Assembly: GCF_010120715.1 (NCBI RefSeq)
Contig: NZ_CP047591.1
Location: forward strand, 868,001 to 932,000
DNA length: 64,000 nt
Source of the DNA: Aminipila terrae
GTDB taxonomy: Bacteria; Bacillota; Clostridia; Peptostreptococcales; Anaerovoracaceae
Direction of reading: 5' to 3'
The notes beneath the pieces were generated by a model. It searched no databases, was not told the DNA's origin, and saw only the letters and a program-made list of their open reading frames with translations. Below, piece after piece: positions 54,997-63,688 of the stretch. The position numbers were made by a program, and so were the translations under genes. The number at the start of each line of letters is the position of its first letter. Position 1 is the stretch's first letter.

Positions 54997-56475
54997 TTAT
55001 AATTTTATTGTTTTAGTTGCAATATTCTCACAAAAAGTACTATCGTGTTCGACAAACAAAATTGTAGGCTCATATTCAATCAACAATTCCTCAATCTGCA
55101 TACGAGAAATAACATCAATAAAATTTAATGGCTCATCCCAAATATACAAATGTGCCTGCTCACACAAACTTTTGGCGAGCAATACTTTTTTCTTCTGCCC
55201 CCCACTAAAATCCTCTATATTCCTTTGAAACTGTTCTCTTGAGAAATCCAGTTTTCTAAGTATGGATTTAAATAAACTCTCATCAATACAGTGTTTATCT
55301 GCATATTCAGACAAGTTACCATATAAATCAGAAGTATCTTGCGAAACATAGGAAATAATTAACTTACTATTCTTTCTTACCATTCCACTGTGGGGGATGT
55401 TTTCTCCATAAATTAATTTTAATATACTTGATTTTCCGCTGCCATTCTTTCCTTGAATAGCAATTTTTTCGCCTTGTTCTATAACAAAACTGACTCCTTC
55501 GCAGACAGTTCTGTCATTATATCCAATTGCAACATCTATAAGTTCTACAAGCTTTTTGTCCTGAAAAGTAAGGGGCGCTATTTTTAACCTTTCATTGGAT
55601 TCAATATTTTTAAGAAGCTTTGATTTTTCCTCAATCATATTTTGTTGTCTGGCTTCTATATTTTTAGCGCGCTTCATCATTTTTGCAGCTTTATGTCCTA
55701 CGTATCCTTTATCTAATTTACTCCCAGAGTTTCTAGTTCCATACTTGCTGCTCTCAACACTATCAGACCAGTTGGATGTACGTTTTGCCGAGCTGGAAAG
55801 CCTGCTAATATCTCTTTTCAACTTTTCGTTTTCTGCTAACTCAAACCCATCTTTTAACTCTTTATTTGTCCACCATGAAGAGAAATTTCCTTTTTGTATT
55901 TCAATATTCGTTTTATTAATAGACAAGATATGGTCAACACAGTTATCCAAAAAAGACCTGTCGTGTGAAATCAGTATAAACCCTTTCTTTTTATTCAAGT
56001 AATTACTTAGTTTTCTCCTGGCTTCAGCATCCAGATGATTGGTAGGCTCATCAATAAGCAGGAAGGAGTTCTCCTTCAAAAACATGGCGGCCAGCAATGC
56101 TTTGGTCTGTTCGCCTTTAGATAGTGTATAAAACTGTCTATATAAAGTATCATAGTCCATATCCAACAAAGATAATTCTTTTACTATTTCCCAATCCATA
56201 GAATTTGGACTAATCTCTCTGATTGTGTCTATAGTGAAATTGCATGGCTCCTGCACCTCATAAGGGAAATATTCAAAAGTTACATCAGATGAAATGGTTC
56301 CGCTATATTCATGTTTCCCCATCAAAAGATTTAGGAAGGTAGTCTTACCCCTTCCATTTCTTCCAGTAAAACCAAGTTTCCAATCAGTATCGATTTGAAA
56401 GTTAACATTTTCAAAAATATTTTCATAGCTGCCCTCATAAGCAAAGGTCAGATTAGTAACATTTATTAAAGACAT
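54997..56475 (-). CDS. ABC-F ribosomal protection protein, Lsa/CplR-like
   Basis: This ABC-F protein (about 492 residues, no membrane segments) has two ATPase domains: Walker A GRNGRGKTT and GKNGSGKSS, signatures TLSKGEQTK and FSGGQKKK, Walker B LLIDEPTNHLD and LYIWDEPLNFID, joined by an interdomain linker. The sequence follows the Lsa branch (MSLINVTNLTFAYEGSYENI, DTDWKLGFTGRNGRG). These proteins bind the E site and drive lincosamides, pleuromutilins and streptogramin A from the ribosome. The frame opens at 56568, but AGGAGG lies 8 bases before the ATG at 56475. Its leader carries two short upstream genes and a terminator. Confidence 0.9.
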   Translation of the reverse strand: MSLINVTNLTFAYEGSYENIFENVNFQIDTDWKLGFTGRNGRGKTTFLNLLMGKHEYSGTISSDVTFEYFPYEVQEPCNFTIDTIREISPNSMDWEIVKELSLLDMDYDTLYRQFYTLSKGEQTKALLAAMFLKENSFLLIDEPTNHLDAEARRKLSNYLNKKKGFILISHDRSFLDNCVDHILSINKTNIEIQKGNFSSWWTNKELKDGFELAENEKLKRDISRLSSSAKRTSNWSDSVESSKYGTRNSGSKLDKGYVGHKAAKMMKRAKNIEARQQNMIEEKSKLLKNIESNERLKIAPLTFQDKKLVELIDVAIGYNDRTVCEGVSFVIEQGEKIAIQGKNGSGKSSILKLIYGENIPHSGMVRKNSKLIISYVSQDTSDLYGNLSEYADKHCIDESLFKSILRKLDFSREQFQRNIEDFSGGQKKKVLLAKSLCEQAHLYIWDEPLNFIDVISRMQIEELLIEYEPTILFVEHDSTFCENIATKTIKL

Positions 56476-56539
56476 ATTTTTATCCTCCTCTGTATTTAAA
56501 ATATAAATAACAAAATCGGAACAATAGGCGACCTTGTTA

Positions 56540-56617
56540 TTACTCCATATAATTGTCGCCTGCAGCATCCGACTCTATATGGAGATTATCATGTGTCAGT
56601 AAAGTGTCTATCATCAT
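56540..56617 (-). CDS. 25-codon leader peptide upstream of the Lsa-like gene
   Basis: A second short gene in the leader begins with ATG ATG behind a strong AAGGAGG (9-base spacing) and encodes MMIDTLLTHDNLHIESDAAG, then DNYME. It lies 64 bases before the ABC-F start. The mRNA here can also form CTCCATATA / TATATGGAG and GGCGAC / GTCGCC pairings that exclude each other and overlap the peptide. Ribosome pausing on it could control ABC-F translation. It is small and unproven. Confidence 0.55.
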   Translation of the reverse strand: MMIDTLLTHDNLHIESDAAGDNYME

Positions 56618-56647
56618 ACTCTTTATCCTCCTTACTTCAATTTTTAT

Positions 56648-56688
56648 AAAAAAATAAGAGCTGCAAGAATTAATTATTCTTACAGCTC
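56648..56688 (-). terminator. Leader terminator (attenuator) upstream of the Lsa-like gene
   Basis: On the minus strand GAGCTGTAAGAAT pairs with ATTCTTGCAGCTC (loop of 5) and is followed by TTATTTTTTT. It lies between the two leader peptides, about 170 bases before the ABC-F start codon, where it can only act on that transcript. Confidence 0.8.
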
Positions 56689-56828
56689 ATAGATATAACG
56701 TAGTTAAGCTAATCAAAGCATAACACAAGTGTATATATTAAGAGAAAAAAAGAATAACTTTCTTGCATAAGTACAACAAAACCAACAGAAAATACCTGTC
56801 TATCTTTGTTTTAACTGTACTTTAATAA

Positions 56829-56849
56829 TTAGCAAGAAAAATTAATCAT
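56829..56849 (-). CDS. Six-residue leader peptide (MINFSC)
   Basis: GAGGTGAAAGA precedes ATG ATT AAT TTT TCT TGC TAA, near the 5' end of the leader (start codon about 24 bases after the predicted transcription start). Tiny leader peptides followed by a terminator are typical of drug-induced antibiotic resistance genes. It lies before a possible antiterminator arm (AAGTACA / TGTACTT). Confidence 0.6.
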   Translation of the reverse strand: MINFSC

Positions 56850-56879
56850 TCTTTCACCTCAAATTTCAAATTTTTTATC

Positions 56880-56908
56880 ATTATACTATTATACATGGAA
56901 AAAGTCAA
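56880..56908 (-). promoter_or_regulatory. Promoter of the Lsa-like gene
   Basis: On the minus strand TTGACT (56903-56908) and TATAAT (56880-56885) are 17 bases apart, giving a leader of about 400 bases. Confidence 0.8.
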
Positions 56909-56925
56909 TAAAGATAAAACAGGTA

Positions 56926-57081
56926 TTACCTTATGACACACTTTTGCCACAATAAAAGAGGCGGAAAACCCAATTCAAAGAGCACGAAAGCCAAATAGAT
57001 ATCGGAAGGTAATCCACACTTAAGTATAGAAATCAAACGACCAATTCCACCAAGGAAAAAGAAGATTAATATATCAATAAG
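56926..57081 (-). pseudogene. Remnant of a DUF4345-like membrane protein
   Basis: On the minus strand a 51-codon frame without an ATG reads LIDILIFFFLGGIGRLISIL, CGLPSDIYLAFVLFELGFPP and LLLWQKCVI, then stops. This resembles the C-terminal part of DUF4345-type small membrane proteins. The N-terminal part is absent (a stop precedes it). A PadR-type palindrome lies just upstream at 57086-57100, so this was probably once a member of the adjacent PadR regulon. Confidence 0.4.
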
Positions 57082-57085
57082 CTAT

Positions 57086-57100
57086 GTATCGTTTCGATAC
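57086..57100. promoter_or_regulatory. PadR-type operator, remote copy
   Basis: GTATCGTTTCGATAC shares the TATCGTTTYGATA core with the palindrome in the PadR gene's own promoter at 58289-58309. Confidence 0.5.
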
Positions 57101-57176
57101 TAATTAGCTAAAAAAATGCACTTTCCTCGTCTCTAAATAAGAAATGTGCCCCAATTATACTCCATGATGTTTCTTG

Positions 57177-57740
57177 TTATAAGTCATTTAAAATGGATGT
57201 TGCTAAAGCATCTGCTGCTTTTAAGGCTCTATCACTAAAATCTGAAGCATCACTAAATGGAACAATAAATTCGCCAATAAGTTTAGTGTGGAATACCCCC
57301 TTATTCTCTCCATCAAAACCTCTGTGGAAAAATTCCTTTACCAGATCTGCATTACCTTCTTCCGGGCCAGCGCAGGTTATGAGTAATGCAACACGTTTTC
57401 CATCTAACAGAGCTGTGTTGGACAGGCAAAAAGATCGGTCAACAAGAGGCTTCATCTGTGCAGTAAGGCCGAAACTATACAGAGGGGATGCATAGACCAC
57501 AGCATCTGCTGAAATAATACGCATAAGTACCTGTTCTGTATCGTCTTTTTGTACGCATCCAGTAGTATCTTGGTTCTGCATACATGCATAGCATCCTAAA
57601 CAGCCGTTTATATGATACTCTGTTATATTAATTCGATCAATTTCATGACCTTGAGACAGTAATTGTTTTTCAAAAAATTCAAGTGCGGCTGCGGTTTTTC
57701 CATGTTTTTTGGGACTTCCCATGACAGTTGTTATTTTCAT
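57177..57740 (-). CDS. Flavodoxin-fold NAD(P)H-dependent FMN reductase / iron-sulfur flavoprotein-like
   Basis: The 187-residue protein has the flavodoxin fold (ITTVMGSPKKHGKTAAALEFFE, VYASPLYSFGLTAQMKPLVDR) with cysteines in CLGCYACMQNQDTTGC, a spacing seen in iron-sulfur flavoproteins of anaerobes that bind a [4Fe-4S] cluster. It would carry electrons or reduce quinone- or nitro-type compounds. GAAGGAG precedes the ATG. Its start overlaps the stop of the PadR gene by 4 bases, so the two form an operon and PadR probably controls it. Confidence 0.85.
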   Translation of the reverse strand: MKITTVMGSPKKHGKTAAALEFFEKQLLSQGHEIDRINITEYHINGCLGCYACMQNQDTTGCVQKDDTEQVLMRIISADAVVYASPLYSFGLTAQMKPLVDRSFCLSNTALLDGKRVALLITCAGPEEGNADLVKEFFHRGFDGENKGVFHTKLIGEFIVPFSDASDFSDRALKAADALATSILNDL

Positions 57741-58267
57741 ACTTTTTCTCCTTCGATTTGCTTTAATAAGTCATTGCACCAGTTAATTATAAATTGATAA
57801 TAATTGACGCCATAAACCATTGTAGAATATAGGAAGGTGTATTGATTAACATTATAGCTTTCTTCAACATCAGATTTTTCTTTACTTAACTGATTTAATA
57901 GTGATTCTACTTCTATAATAAAAGTTTTTAAATTCAATATTGCCCTTTCTTTGGGTAAATACTGATAAAAGTAGAAATAAACTAAATGTTCCTGCTTTGT
58001 TTTAGAAAAAATAATGGGTTTTTCCAACCAGGTTAGAAAATGTGACTTACCCATATGAGTAATTGAATAAATTTTTTTGAATTTACTACTTTCCACCACT
58101 TCACTGGATTTAATGTAGCCTTTCTTTTCTAACCTCTTTAACGCTGGATAAATACTACCAAAGCTTGCATCAAAAAAGTAGGATGTACAATTTATCATCC
58201 ATTGCTTTAAATCATACCCACTCATCTCTTCTCTCATAAGAAAGCCTAAAATAATGTATTCTAACAT
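57737..58267 (-). CDS. PadR-family transcriptional regulator
   Basis: The protein of about 176 residues has the PadR winged helix (EYIILGFLMREEMSGYDLKQWM, SFGSIYPALKRLEKKGYIKSSE) and a C-terminal helical dimerisation domain of the longer PadR/Vir group. The frame opens at 58327, but GGAGGG precedes the ATG at 58267 and the operator palindrome lies in the leader just upstream. PadR repressors respond to phenolic acids or drugs; the ligand is not known here. Confidence 0.9.
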   Translation of the reverse strand: MLEYIILGFLMREEMSGYDLKQWMINCTSYFFDASFGSIYPALKRLEKKGYIKSSEVVESSKFKKIYSITHMGKSHFLTWLEKPIIFSKTKQEHLVYFYFYQYLPKERAILNLKTFIIEVESLLNQLSKEKSDVEESYNVNQYTFLYSTMVYGVNYYQFIINWCNDLLKQIEGEKV

Positions 58268-58288
58268 ACACCCTCCATATCGTTTATT

Positions 58289-58309
58289 CATATATCGTTT
58301 TGATATATG
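58289..58309. promoter_or_regulatory. PadR-type operator in its own promoter
   Basis: CATATATC-GTTTT-GATATATG has 8-bp arms and a 5-base centre; a second half-copy (CATATCGTTTA) lies next to it at about 58276. The same core recurs at 57086-57100. Confidence 0.6.
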
Positions 58310-58354
58310 AATAATTATATCAATCATATTAATTTTGTCAATAACCTTTTTCTA

Positions 58355-59566
58355 TCATTTTACTTCTGCTCTTTTATATATACCATACAGTATTGGCTGA
58401 AGGACTATACAAGGTACCAGATATAAAGGAATAATGACAAATACTGTGCCCATTACTTTCCCACCAATTTCATACAATCCAGAGTCTTTAAGAATCACAA
58501 AGATTTCTAACAACTGATCAGGGAAAAGTGCACACATTTGAGGTAATGTTATAATTCTGCTTAAAAACGGAAACACACATAAAAGGATAAAGGGTATCAT
58601 GATTGTTACCACTGTGGAATGTGTTTTAGCTGATACAACCATGGCGACTGTCATGGCAAATAAAGTTCCTATGTATGCTCCCAGGACAATAAGAAGATAC
58701 GCCTGAAAATAAGTAACATTATAAAAACTTTTCCACATACTCCACTGTATTGGACACCCTGCCCCATCTGTTCCCAATAATAAAAGCACAATTGCAGAGT
58801 ACAGGAATACACATATCACATATGTCAAAGTGGTAATTATAAATCCCGCTCCTATTTTGGAACGAACTGCTTTATTTCTTCCAAGTTTTGTTGAAAAGAA
58901 AATAGAATCTGCCTTTAATTGAAACTCGTCTGAAAAAATGCCCGCTACAAAGAATCCAATGATTAGTGCCAATATTAGAATAACCGTAGAAATATTTTGT
59001 AATAAAGCCTGCCAGCCATCGGTATATTCATAATAAAAAGGTGTTTCAAGGTCCTGATATTGTCCAATTAAAAAAGCTTTTTCTGCGTCAGAGAAATGTT
59101 CCTCACCTGTATCCAGCCAATCTTTTAAAGCAGAAACCCTTTTCTCATAAACCTTACCTACTTCTCCAGTTGTAACATGGTCAGCTCTATAATAATCATA
59201 TTCTCCAAAGCCCACGAATGCATTACTAATCATTTCTACAATATCAGAAAACCCTTGTTTCTTTGCATATGCTTTATCTTTTTCCTGCACAACATCAGAT
59301 AAAGCTTCTTTGGAATTATTAATTGCAGTATTTTCTTCAATTACTTTTGAAAGCACATCAGTCGTAACATAACCTGCCCACTGATTTTTTAAATCTCTTA
59401 AATGATTTGCTGCGTTAATTCCCGTTGTGGTATCTCCATTTTCATCCACGTATCTCACATTATTAATGGTGAGAATACTTACAACAATGAGTGTAACTAT
59501 CAAAAACAATAGTGCTGCCTTGTTTATAGGCTTAGAAAATACCTTTTTTATTTCAAATCGAATCAC
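58355..59566 (-). CDS. ABC-2 type transporter permease
   Basis: The 403-residue protein has an N-terminal helix (KAALLFLIVTLIVVSILTI), a large extracytoplasmic domain (about 40-185) and six more membrane segments, a common form of ABC-2 permease. It is the last gene of the sigma/ABC operon and overlaps the ATPase gene by 4 bases (GTG start). Substrate unknown. Confidence 0.85.
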   Translation of the reverse strand: MIRFEIKKVFSKPINKAALLFLIVTLIVVSILTINNVRYVDENGDTTTGINAANHLRDLKNQWAGYVTTDVLSKVIEENTAINNSKEALSDVVQEKDKAYAKKQGFSDIVEMISNAFVGFGEYDYYRADHVTTGEVGKVYEKRVSALKDWLDTGEEHFSDAEKAFLIGQYQDLETPFYYEYTDGWQALLQNISTVILILALIIGFFVAGIFSDEFQLKADSIFFSTKLGRNKAVRSKIGAGFIITTLTYVICVFLYSAIVLLLLGTDGAGCPIQWSMWKSFYNVTYFQAYLLIVLGAYIGTLFAMTVAMVVSAKTHSTVVTIMIPFILLCVFPFLSRIITLPQMCALFPDQLLEIFVILKDSGLYEIGGKVMGTVFVIIPLYLVPCIVLQPILYGIYKRAEVK

Positions 59567-60441
59567 TTTTCATCACCAACCTTTTCTCCAAAATAGTACA
59601 AAAATACATCTTCAAGGGATGGTTCTACACAAACGGCATCGGAAAAAGGCTTTTCAGATGAAATAACACGTAATTCAACACCTTGGGACTCTGACTTCAT
59701 ATTAGAAACCTTATATTTTTTCATTATTGAAGAAATCATGGAATGCTCTGCAATACAATTCCAGACTTTTTCAGGCATTGAATTTATGATTTCATCCGAT
59801 GTTCCTTTGCGAACAAGTTTTCCATCCTTCATTAACCAGATTTCATTGGCAATGTACTCAATATCTGAAACAATATGTGTAGACAATAGTACCAGACGTT
59901 CCTCCGAAAGTTCACTTATCAAATTGCGAAAGCGTATTCTTTCATTGGGGTCAAGCCCTGCGGTTGGTTCATCAAGTATTAAAATCTTAGGGTTATTTAA
60001 CATTGCCTGCGCAATTCCGGCTCGACGCTTCATACCACCCGATAATTTTTTCATTTTTTTATTTGCCGATTTAGTAAGCCCCACTTGTGAAATCAGCTCT
60101 ATTACGGTTTTCTTTGCCACAGCAGGACGGATTCCTTTAATTGCAGCAATATAAAGAAGATAATCCTGCACTGTAAATTCTGGATAAAACCCGAAGTCCT
60201 GTGGCAAATATCCTAATAAATTTCTATATTCTCCATCCATTTTAAAAATATCTTTTCCATTGCAGGTTATGCATCCACTAGTAGGCCGAAGTAAAGTACA
60301 AAGCATTCTCATTAAAGTGGTTTTGCCTGCACCATTTACACCTAGCAAGCCGTATACCCCATTGGTCATAGTAATATTCATATGGTCTACAGCAATAAAA
60401 TCACCAAAACTCTTTGTTAAATCAACCAATTCCAATTCCAT
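59563..60441 (-). CDS. ABC transporter ATPase (ABC-2 type, bacitracin/lantibiotic-resistance-like)
   Basis: The 292-residue protein has Walker A GVNGAGKTT, signature KLSGGMKRR, Walker B ILILDEPTAGLDP and H-loop LSTHIV. It powers the permease at 58355. Its start overlaps the membrane-protein gene upstream by 20 bases and GGAGG lies 9 bases before the ATG. Related ATPases move antimicrobial peptides or lipid-linked molecules, but this is only a family guess. Confidence 0.9.
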   Translation of the reverse strand: MELELVDLTKSFGDFIAVDHMNITMTNGVYGLLGVNGAGKTTLMRMLCTLLRPTSGCITCNGKDIFKMDGEYRNLLGYLPQDFGFYPEFTVQDYLLYIAAIKGIRPAVAKKTVIELISQVGLTKSANKKMKKLSGGMKRRAGIAQAMLNNPKILILDEPTAGLDPNERIRFRNLISELSEERLVLLSTHIVSDIEYIANEIWLMKDGKLVRKGTSDEIINSMPEKVWNCIAEHSMISSIMKKYKVSNMKSESQGVELRVISSEKPFSDAVCVEPSLEDVFLYYFGEKVGDEK

Positions 60442-61186
60442 TAAAATCCACCTCCCAATATTTATTACAACTATTTAAAGTACGATAAACTGTAATACAT
60501 AAGCAAACAAGTGAAAAAGCCACTAAAGCCCGCCATATTGGCAATGTAATCATTGTATATGCCTTTTCATTTAAAGTGATAAAGGTCCATATCGCACTCC
60601 ATATAATACATAGAGTAATTGCAACAGTTTCATTTAAAATATATTTGCTGCACAAAGTACCAAAGCAAATACATGCTGTTACAATCATTGGCAAAATAAA
60701 CTGAATAACCAATTCAGTAAGTTTAAAATGCAATTCCATTGATACTGTTGCACAAAATACGGTAAGCAGCAAAATGTCTACTATACCAAACAATACCATT
60801 CGTGCTGCATAGATTTGTCGCAGGGAATAATAAGCAGCTTCCTCTATTTCCATACACCTGCATGCCCTGTTTTTCCAAAATTCCGGTATAATGAGAATTA
60901 CAAACAAGGATGCCATAATCCCCATACCTCTCTGGATAAAAGTATCCTCATATGTAGATACCAACATAGTTCCTAATATGCACAAAAGTAGGAATTGGAA
61001 AATCCACCATCTTTTCTGTATCACTTTGAACTGGACCCATAAAAATTCCCGGTAAGACAACATATGCTCTCTTTCTATAGCATAAAATACTTCCTTTGAT
61101 TTTTTTATTGTTTCCTGAATTTTTTCCTCTTCCGGCTCTGCCTTTGCTGTTTTCCTATAGCTCGCAAGTTTTGCTTCCAGATTCAT
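60422..61186 (-). CDS. Membrane protein of the sigma/ABC operon
   Basis: The 254-residue protein has a soluble N-terminus (about 1-55, rich in charged residues) and six membrane segments (for example WIFQFLLLCILGTMLV, LVIQFILPMIVTACICFG). It lies between an ECF sigma gene and an ABC ATPase gene and overlaps both, the place often held by an anti-sigma factor or a second permease. No anti-sigma zinc motif is visible, so its job is open. AGGAGG precedes the ATG. Confidence 0.7.
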   Translation of the reverse strand: MNLEAKLASYRKTAKAEPEEEKIQETIKKSKEVFYAIEREHMLSYREFLWVQFKVIQKRWWIFQFLLLCILGTMLVSTYEDTFIQRGMGIMASLFVILIIPEFWKNRACRCMEIEEAAYYSLRQIYAARMVLFGIVDILLLTVFCATVSMELHFKLTELVIQFILPMIVTACICFGTLCSKYILNETVAITLCIIWSAIWTFITLNEKAYTMITLPIWRALVAFSLVCLCITVYRTLNSCNKYWEVDFNGIGIG

Positions 61187-61715
61187 ATATTTCCTCCTCT
61201 CCCAACAGTCTTTCCAACTGTTTTCTTGCTTGTTTAAGCCTATATTTTACTAATGGCAGGCTTATTTTCAGTGCATCAGCTATTTCTTTCAGCTTAAGTT
61301 CCTGAAAATAATAAAGAATAAGAACTTCATGGAATTCATCTGGCAACTGCTTTAACGCCCACTCAAGAGTAAGCTTATTTACTACATCTGTCATCTGATG
61401 TTCCATTGGTTCTGTTTTTTCGGTTAATTCCATGGCTTCCACAGGAATCTCTTTTACCTTTTTATAAAAATCCCTACATAAATTTCCAGATATAGTATAT
61501 AAATAATTTTTTGTCTTTCCTCTATAATGAAAATCAGACAATTTTGCGAAAAACCGCACAAAGGTTTCCTGTGTCAAATCTTCGGCATATTCTTTATTGG
61601 GGCAGTGATAATTGCAGTATGTTAAAATTTCTTTATAATACTTATGAACAAATAAATCAAAAGCCTTGTCTTCACCCTGCTTCATTTTCCTAATTAACAG
61701 AAAATCTGCGTCCAC
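61155..61715 (-). CDS. ECF-type RNA polymerase sigma factor (operon-linked)
   Basis: The protein of about 186 residues has sigma region 2 (FDLFVHKYYKEILTYCNYHCP, EYAEDLTQETFVRFF) and region 4 (LPDEFHEVLILYYFQELKLKEIADALKISLPLVKYRLKQARKQL). The frame opens at 61733, but AAGGAGG lies 5 bases before a GTG at 61715 (VDADFLLIRK). It opens a four-gene operon with a membrane protein and an ABC transporter, so it may turn this transporter on from its own promoter after an envelope signal. Confidence 0.88.
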   Translation of the reverse strand: MDADFLLIRKMKQGEDKAFDLFVHKYYKEILTYCNYHCPNKEYAEDLTQETFVRFFAKLSDFHYRGKTKNYLYTISGNLCRDFYKKVKEIPVEAMELTEKTEPMEHQMTDVVNKLTLEWALKQLPDEFHEVLILYYFQELKLKEIADALKISLPLVKYRLKQARKQLERLLGEEEIYESGSKTCEL

Positions 61716-61875
61716 AAAATCCTCCTTTCTCATTTATTATCAATGTTCAAAATATTTTTCACATTCTACTATGTATAACGAATCAGAAATGCAAAAAGAT
61801 AGCCCACATGAAAAATTTCAATTAAAAATAAAAGAATTATAACTTCCACTAAAATGTTGCAAATCATAAAAACAA

Positions 61876-61932
61876 GGAGCAACGAACTGTACTCATTGCT
61901 CCCCATTATTTTCAGTTTACCATAAGGTAAAC
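61876..61932. other. Two hairpins in a 296-base non-coding stretch
   Basis: Between the sigma gene and the 198-residue gene, two hairpins are seen: GGAGCAA / TTGCTCC (61876-61902) and GTTTACC / GGTAAAC (61915-61932, 4-base loop). One or both may end the 198-residue gene's transcript on the minus strand. Nothing else is recognised here. Confidence 0.4.
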
Positions 61933-62011
61933 CATTCTTCATTCTTTATCTTTAAGTATCATTTCTGCTTTATTTTAGCGTATTAAGCCTGTAGCGTATA
62001 CAATAAATATA

Positions 62012-62608
62012 CTAAACGGATATACTCATGGAGCACATTGTATCATCTGCATTTCCCCCATAATTTTTCCCCTGACTTGCTCTTGCGGCATTATTCCACG
62101 CCTCATTATATATACCCCAAAGTTCTGATTCACGAGAGTTTTCTGCCTTTGTTCCATAGGAAATCCATTTGCCATTGGAGTAACTTGCTACCATTTCACC
62201 ATTACTGTCATAAAACTCAGCATAAGACAGGTCTGCTGCTTCTTTATGATACTTAACAGTGCCAAACAGGTAATCTATCAAGTTAAGAGTTTTAGATTGT
62301 GGTTTGCTATTTTTAAATATTGCTGTTAATCCTCTTGCAATAATGTTTTTTCGATCCGGAGAAACAGCGGAAACATAACTTTTTACCAAGTTTCTATATC
62401 CAGCAGAATCCGATTGAAATTTTCCAGCAGCCTGGTCTTTCTGTGCTTGCTCAATTATAGCCTCCCTGTATTCTTCCTCATTCATAGCAGGAGTTTTCTT
62501 GGTATTAAAATGAAAGTCGTCATAATTAGGCAGTGGCACATTGCCCATTTTTCCATTACCTGATAACGGCTGGCTTTGAACAAAGGTGTTACTATTTTCT
62601 ATTCGCAT
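62012..62608 (-). CDS. Conserved-type hypothetical protein (198 residues)
   Basis: The soluble protein has no signal peptide or membrane segment. The first 35 residues are low in complexity and Asn-rich (MRIENSNTFVQSQPLSGNGK), followed by a helical part (MNEEEYREAIIEQAQKDQAA) and a compact end (YAEFYDSNGEMVASYSNGKW, SELWGIYNEAWNNAARASQG). I do not recognise a family with certainty. GGGGAATTTGC precedes the ATG. It is a single gene between the sigma operon and the N-acetyltransferase gene. Confidence 0.65.
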   Translation of the reverse strand: MRIENSNTFVQSQPLSGNGKMGNVPLPNYDDFHFNTKKTPAMNEEEYREAIIEQAQKDQAAGKFQSDSAGYRNLVKSYVSAVSPDRKNIIARGLTAIFKNSKPQSKTLNLIDYLFGTVKYHKEAADLSYAEFYDSNGEMVASYSNGKWISYGTKAENSRESELWGIYNEAWNNAARASQGKNYGGNADDTMCSMSISV

Positions 62609-62745
62609 GCAAATTCCCCTTTCGCTATACTATGACTCTTTATAGTGCCCCAAAACTTGGATGCATGGCACCCCTATAATATATATCGTCATTTTTTAAA
62701 GGAAAATTATAACAATTATCATACCTGCTTATCTATAGTAACAAT

Positions 62746-63600
62746 CTATATATCATCATTAGTCAAATCTTCATTTGACATTATTATTTCTGCCTTTTTT
62801 ATATCAATAGCAATTCCAAAATACTTTTTACATAGAAGGCAAAACTCCTCCCTTGAATGAATTGTGTTTTTTTCCACTATTATATTTTTTTTAGACATGA
62901 CAATCTTTCTTCCTGCAATTGTTATATGCTCATTTGCAGGGCAGATGGACATATGAGGTTCATCTATAAAAGGAGATTGGGGATGAGTTTCACAAAAATA
63001 ATTTGGTAAAAAGAAATCTGTTTCGGATTGTGGGCTTTCATCAAACCCGAAAATCATTTTCCAATCCTCTCCATCTAACTTTTGCCACATCACATATCCA
63101 TAATAGTCATCCTTAGTAAACTTATATTCTGCTATACCATCCCATTGTACTTCATCACAGACAAATTTTAGTGGAAACCTTGGAGATTCATTGCGAAAGC
63201 TTACATCCGTAATATATGATGCGTGTTTGAAATCCACTTTCATGATTCGGTGTCTGCGTACCTGTACTCCCTGGTCTTCATAAATAAATCTGCAATTATA
63301 CACAGTAACCTGGTATCCTAATGCCTTCAATAGATGTGTGAATAATCCATTTACCTCAAAACAATATCCCCCTCTATGTTCCACAATGATCTTATTATAT
63401 AAATCATTTCCATTTAAGGATATAGGCTCCTTCATAAGGATTGATAAATTTTCATAAGGAATCTTTGCTATATGCACATTCTGCAAAATTCTCAGATTTT
63501 CCTCTGAAGGCTTCCATTTATCCTTATCGTATATCATTTCTAATCTGTCAAAGTAGTTTATAATCTGTTCTTCCGATAATACAAAATCTTCATCTATCAT
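62746..63600 (-). CDS. Arylamine N-acetyltransferase
   Basis: The 284-residue enzyme of the NAT family transfers acetyl from acetyl-CoA to arylamines and hydrazines. The catalytic triad is visible: Cys80 in EHRGGYCFEVNGLF, His117 in VRRHRIMKV and Asp132 in YITDVSF. The N-terminal part (AKIPYENLSI) and length are normal. The C-terminal end is diverged from the common form. AGAGGAG precedes the ATG. It may detoxify aromatic compounds. Confidence 0.9.
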   Translation of the reverse strand: MIDEDFVLSEEQIINYFDRLEMIYDKDKWKPSEENLRILQNVHIAKIPYENLSILMKEPISLNGNDLYNKIIVEHRGGYCFEVNGLFTHLLKALGYQVTVYNCRFIYEDQGVQVRRHRIMKVDFKHASYITDVSFRNESPRFPLKFVCDEVQWDGIAEYKFTKDDYYGYVMWQKLDGEDWKMIFGFDESPQSETDFFLPNYFCETHPQSPFIDEPHMSICPANEHITIAGRKIVMSKKNIIVEKNTIHSREEFCLLCKKYFGIAIDIKKAEIIMSNEDLTNDDI

Positions 63601-63688
63601 CCAAATTGCTCCTCTTATCTTTCTGGTAATAGATATAATCTTAACATGAAATTGGTTCTGCTTTAAGTTCCAATTTCATTCTTTTTAT

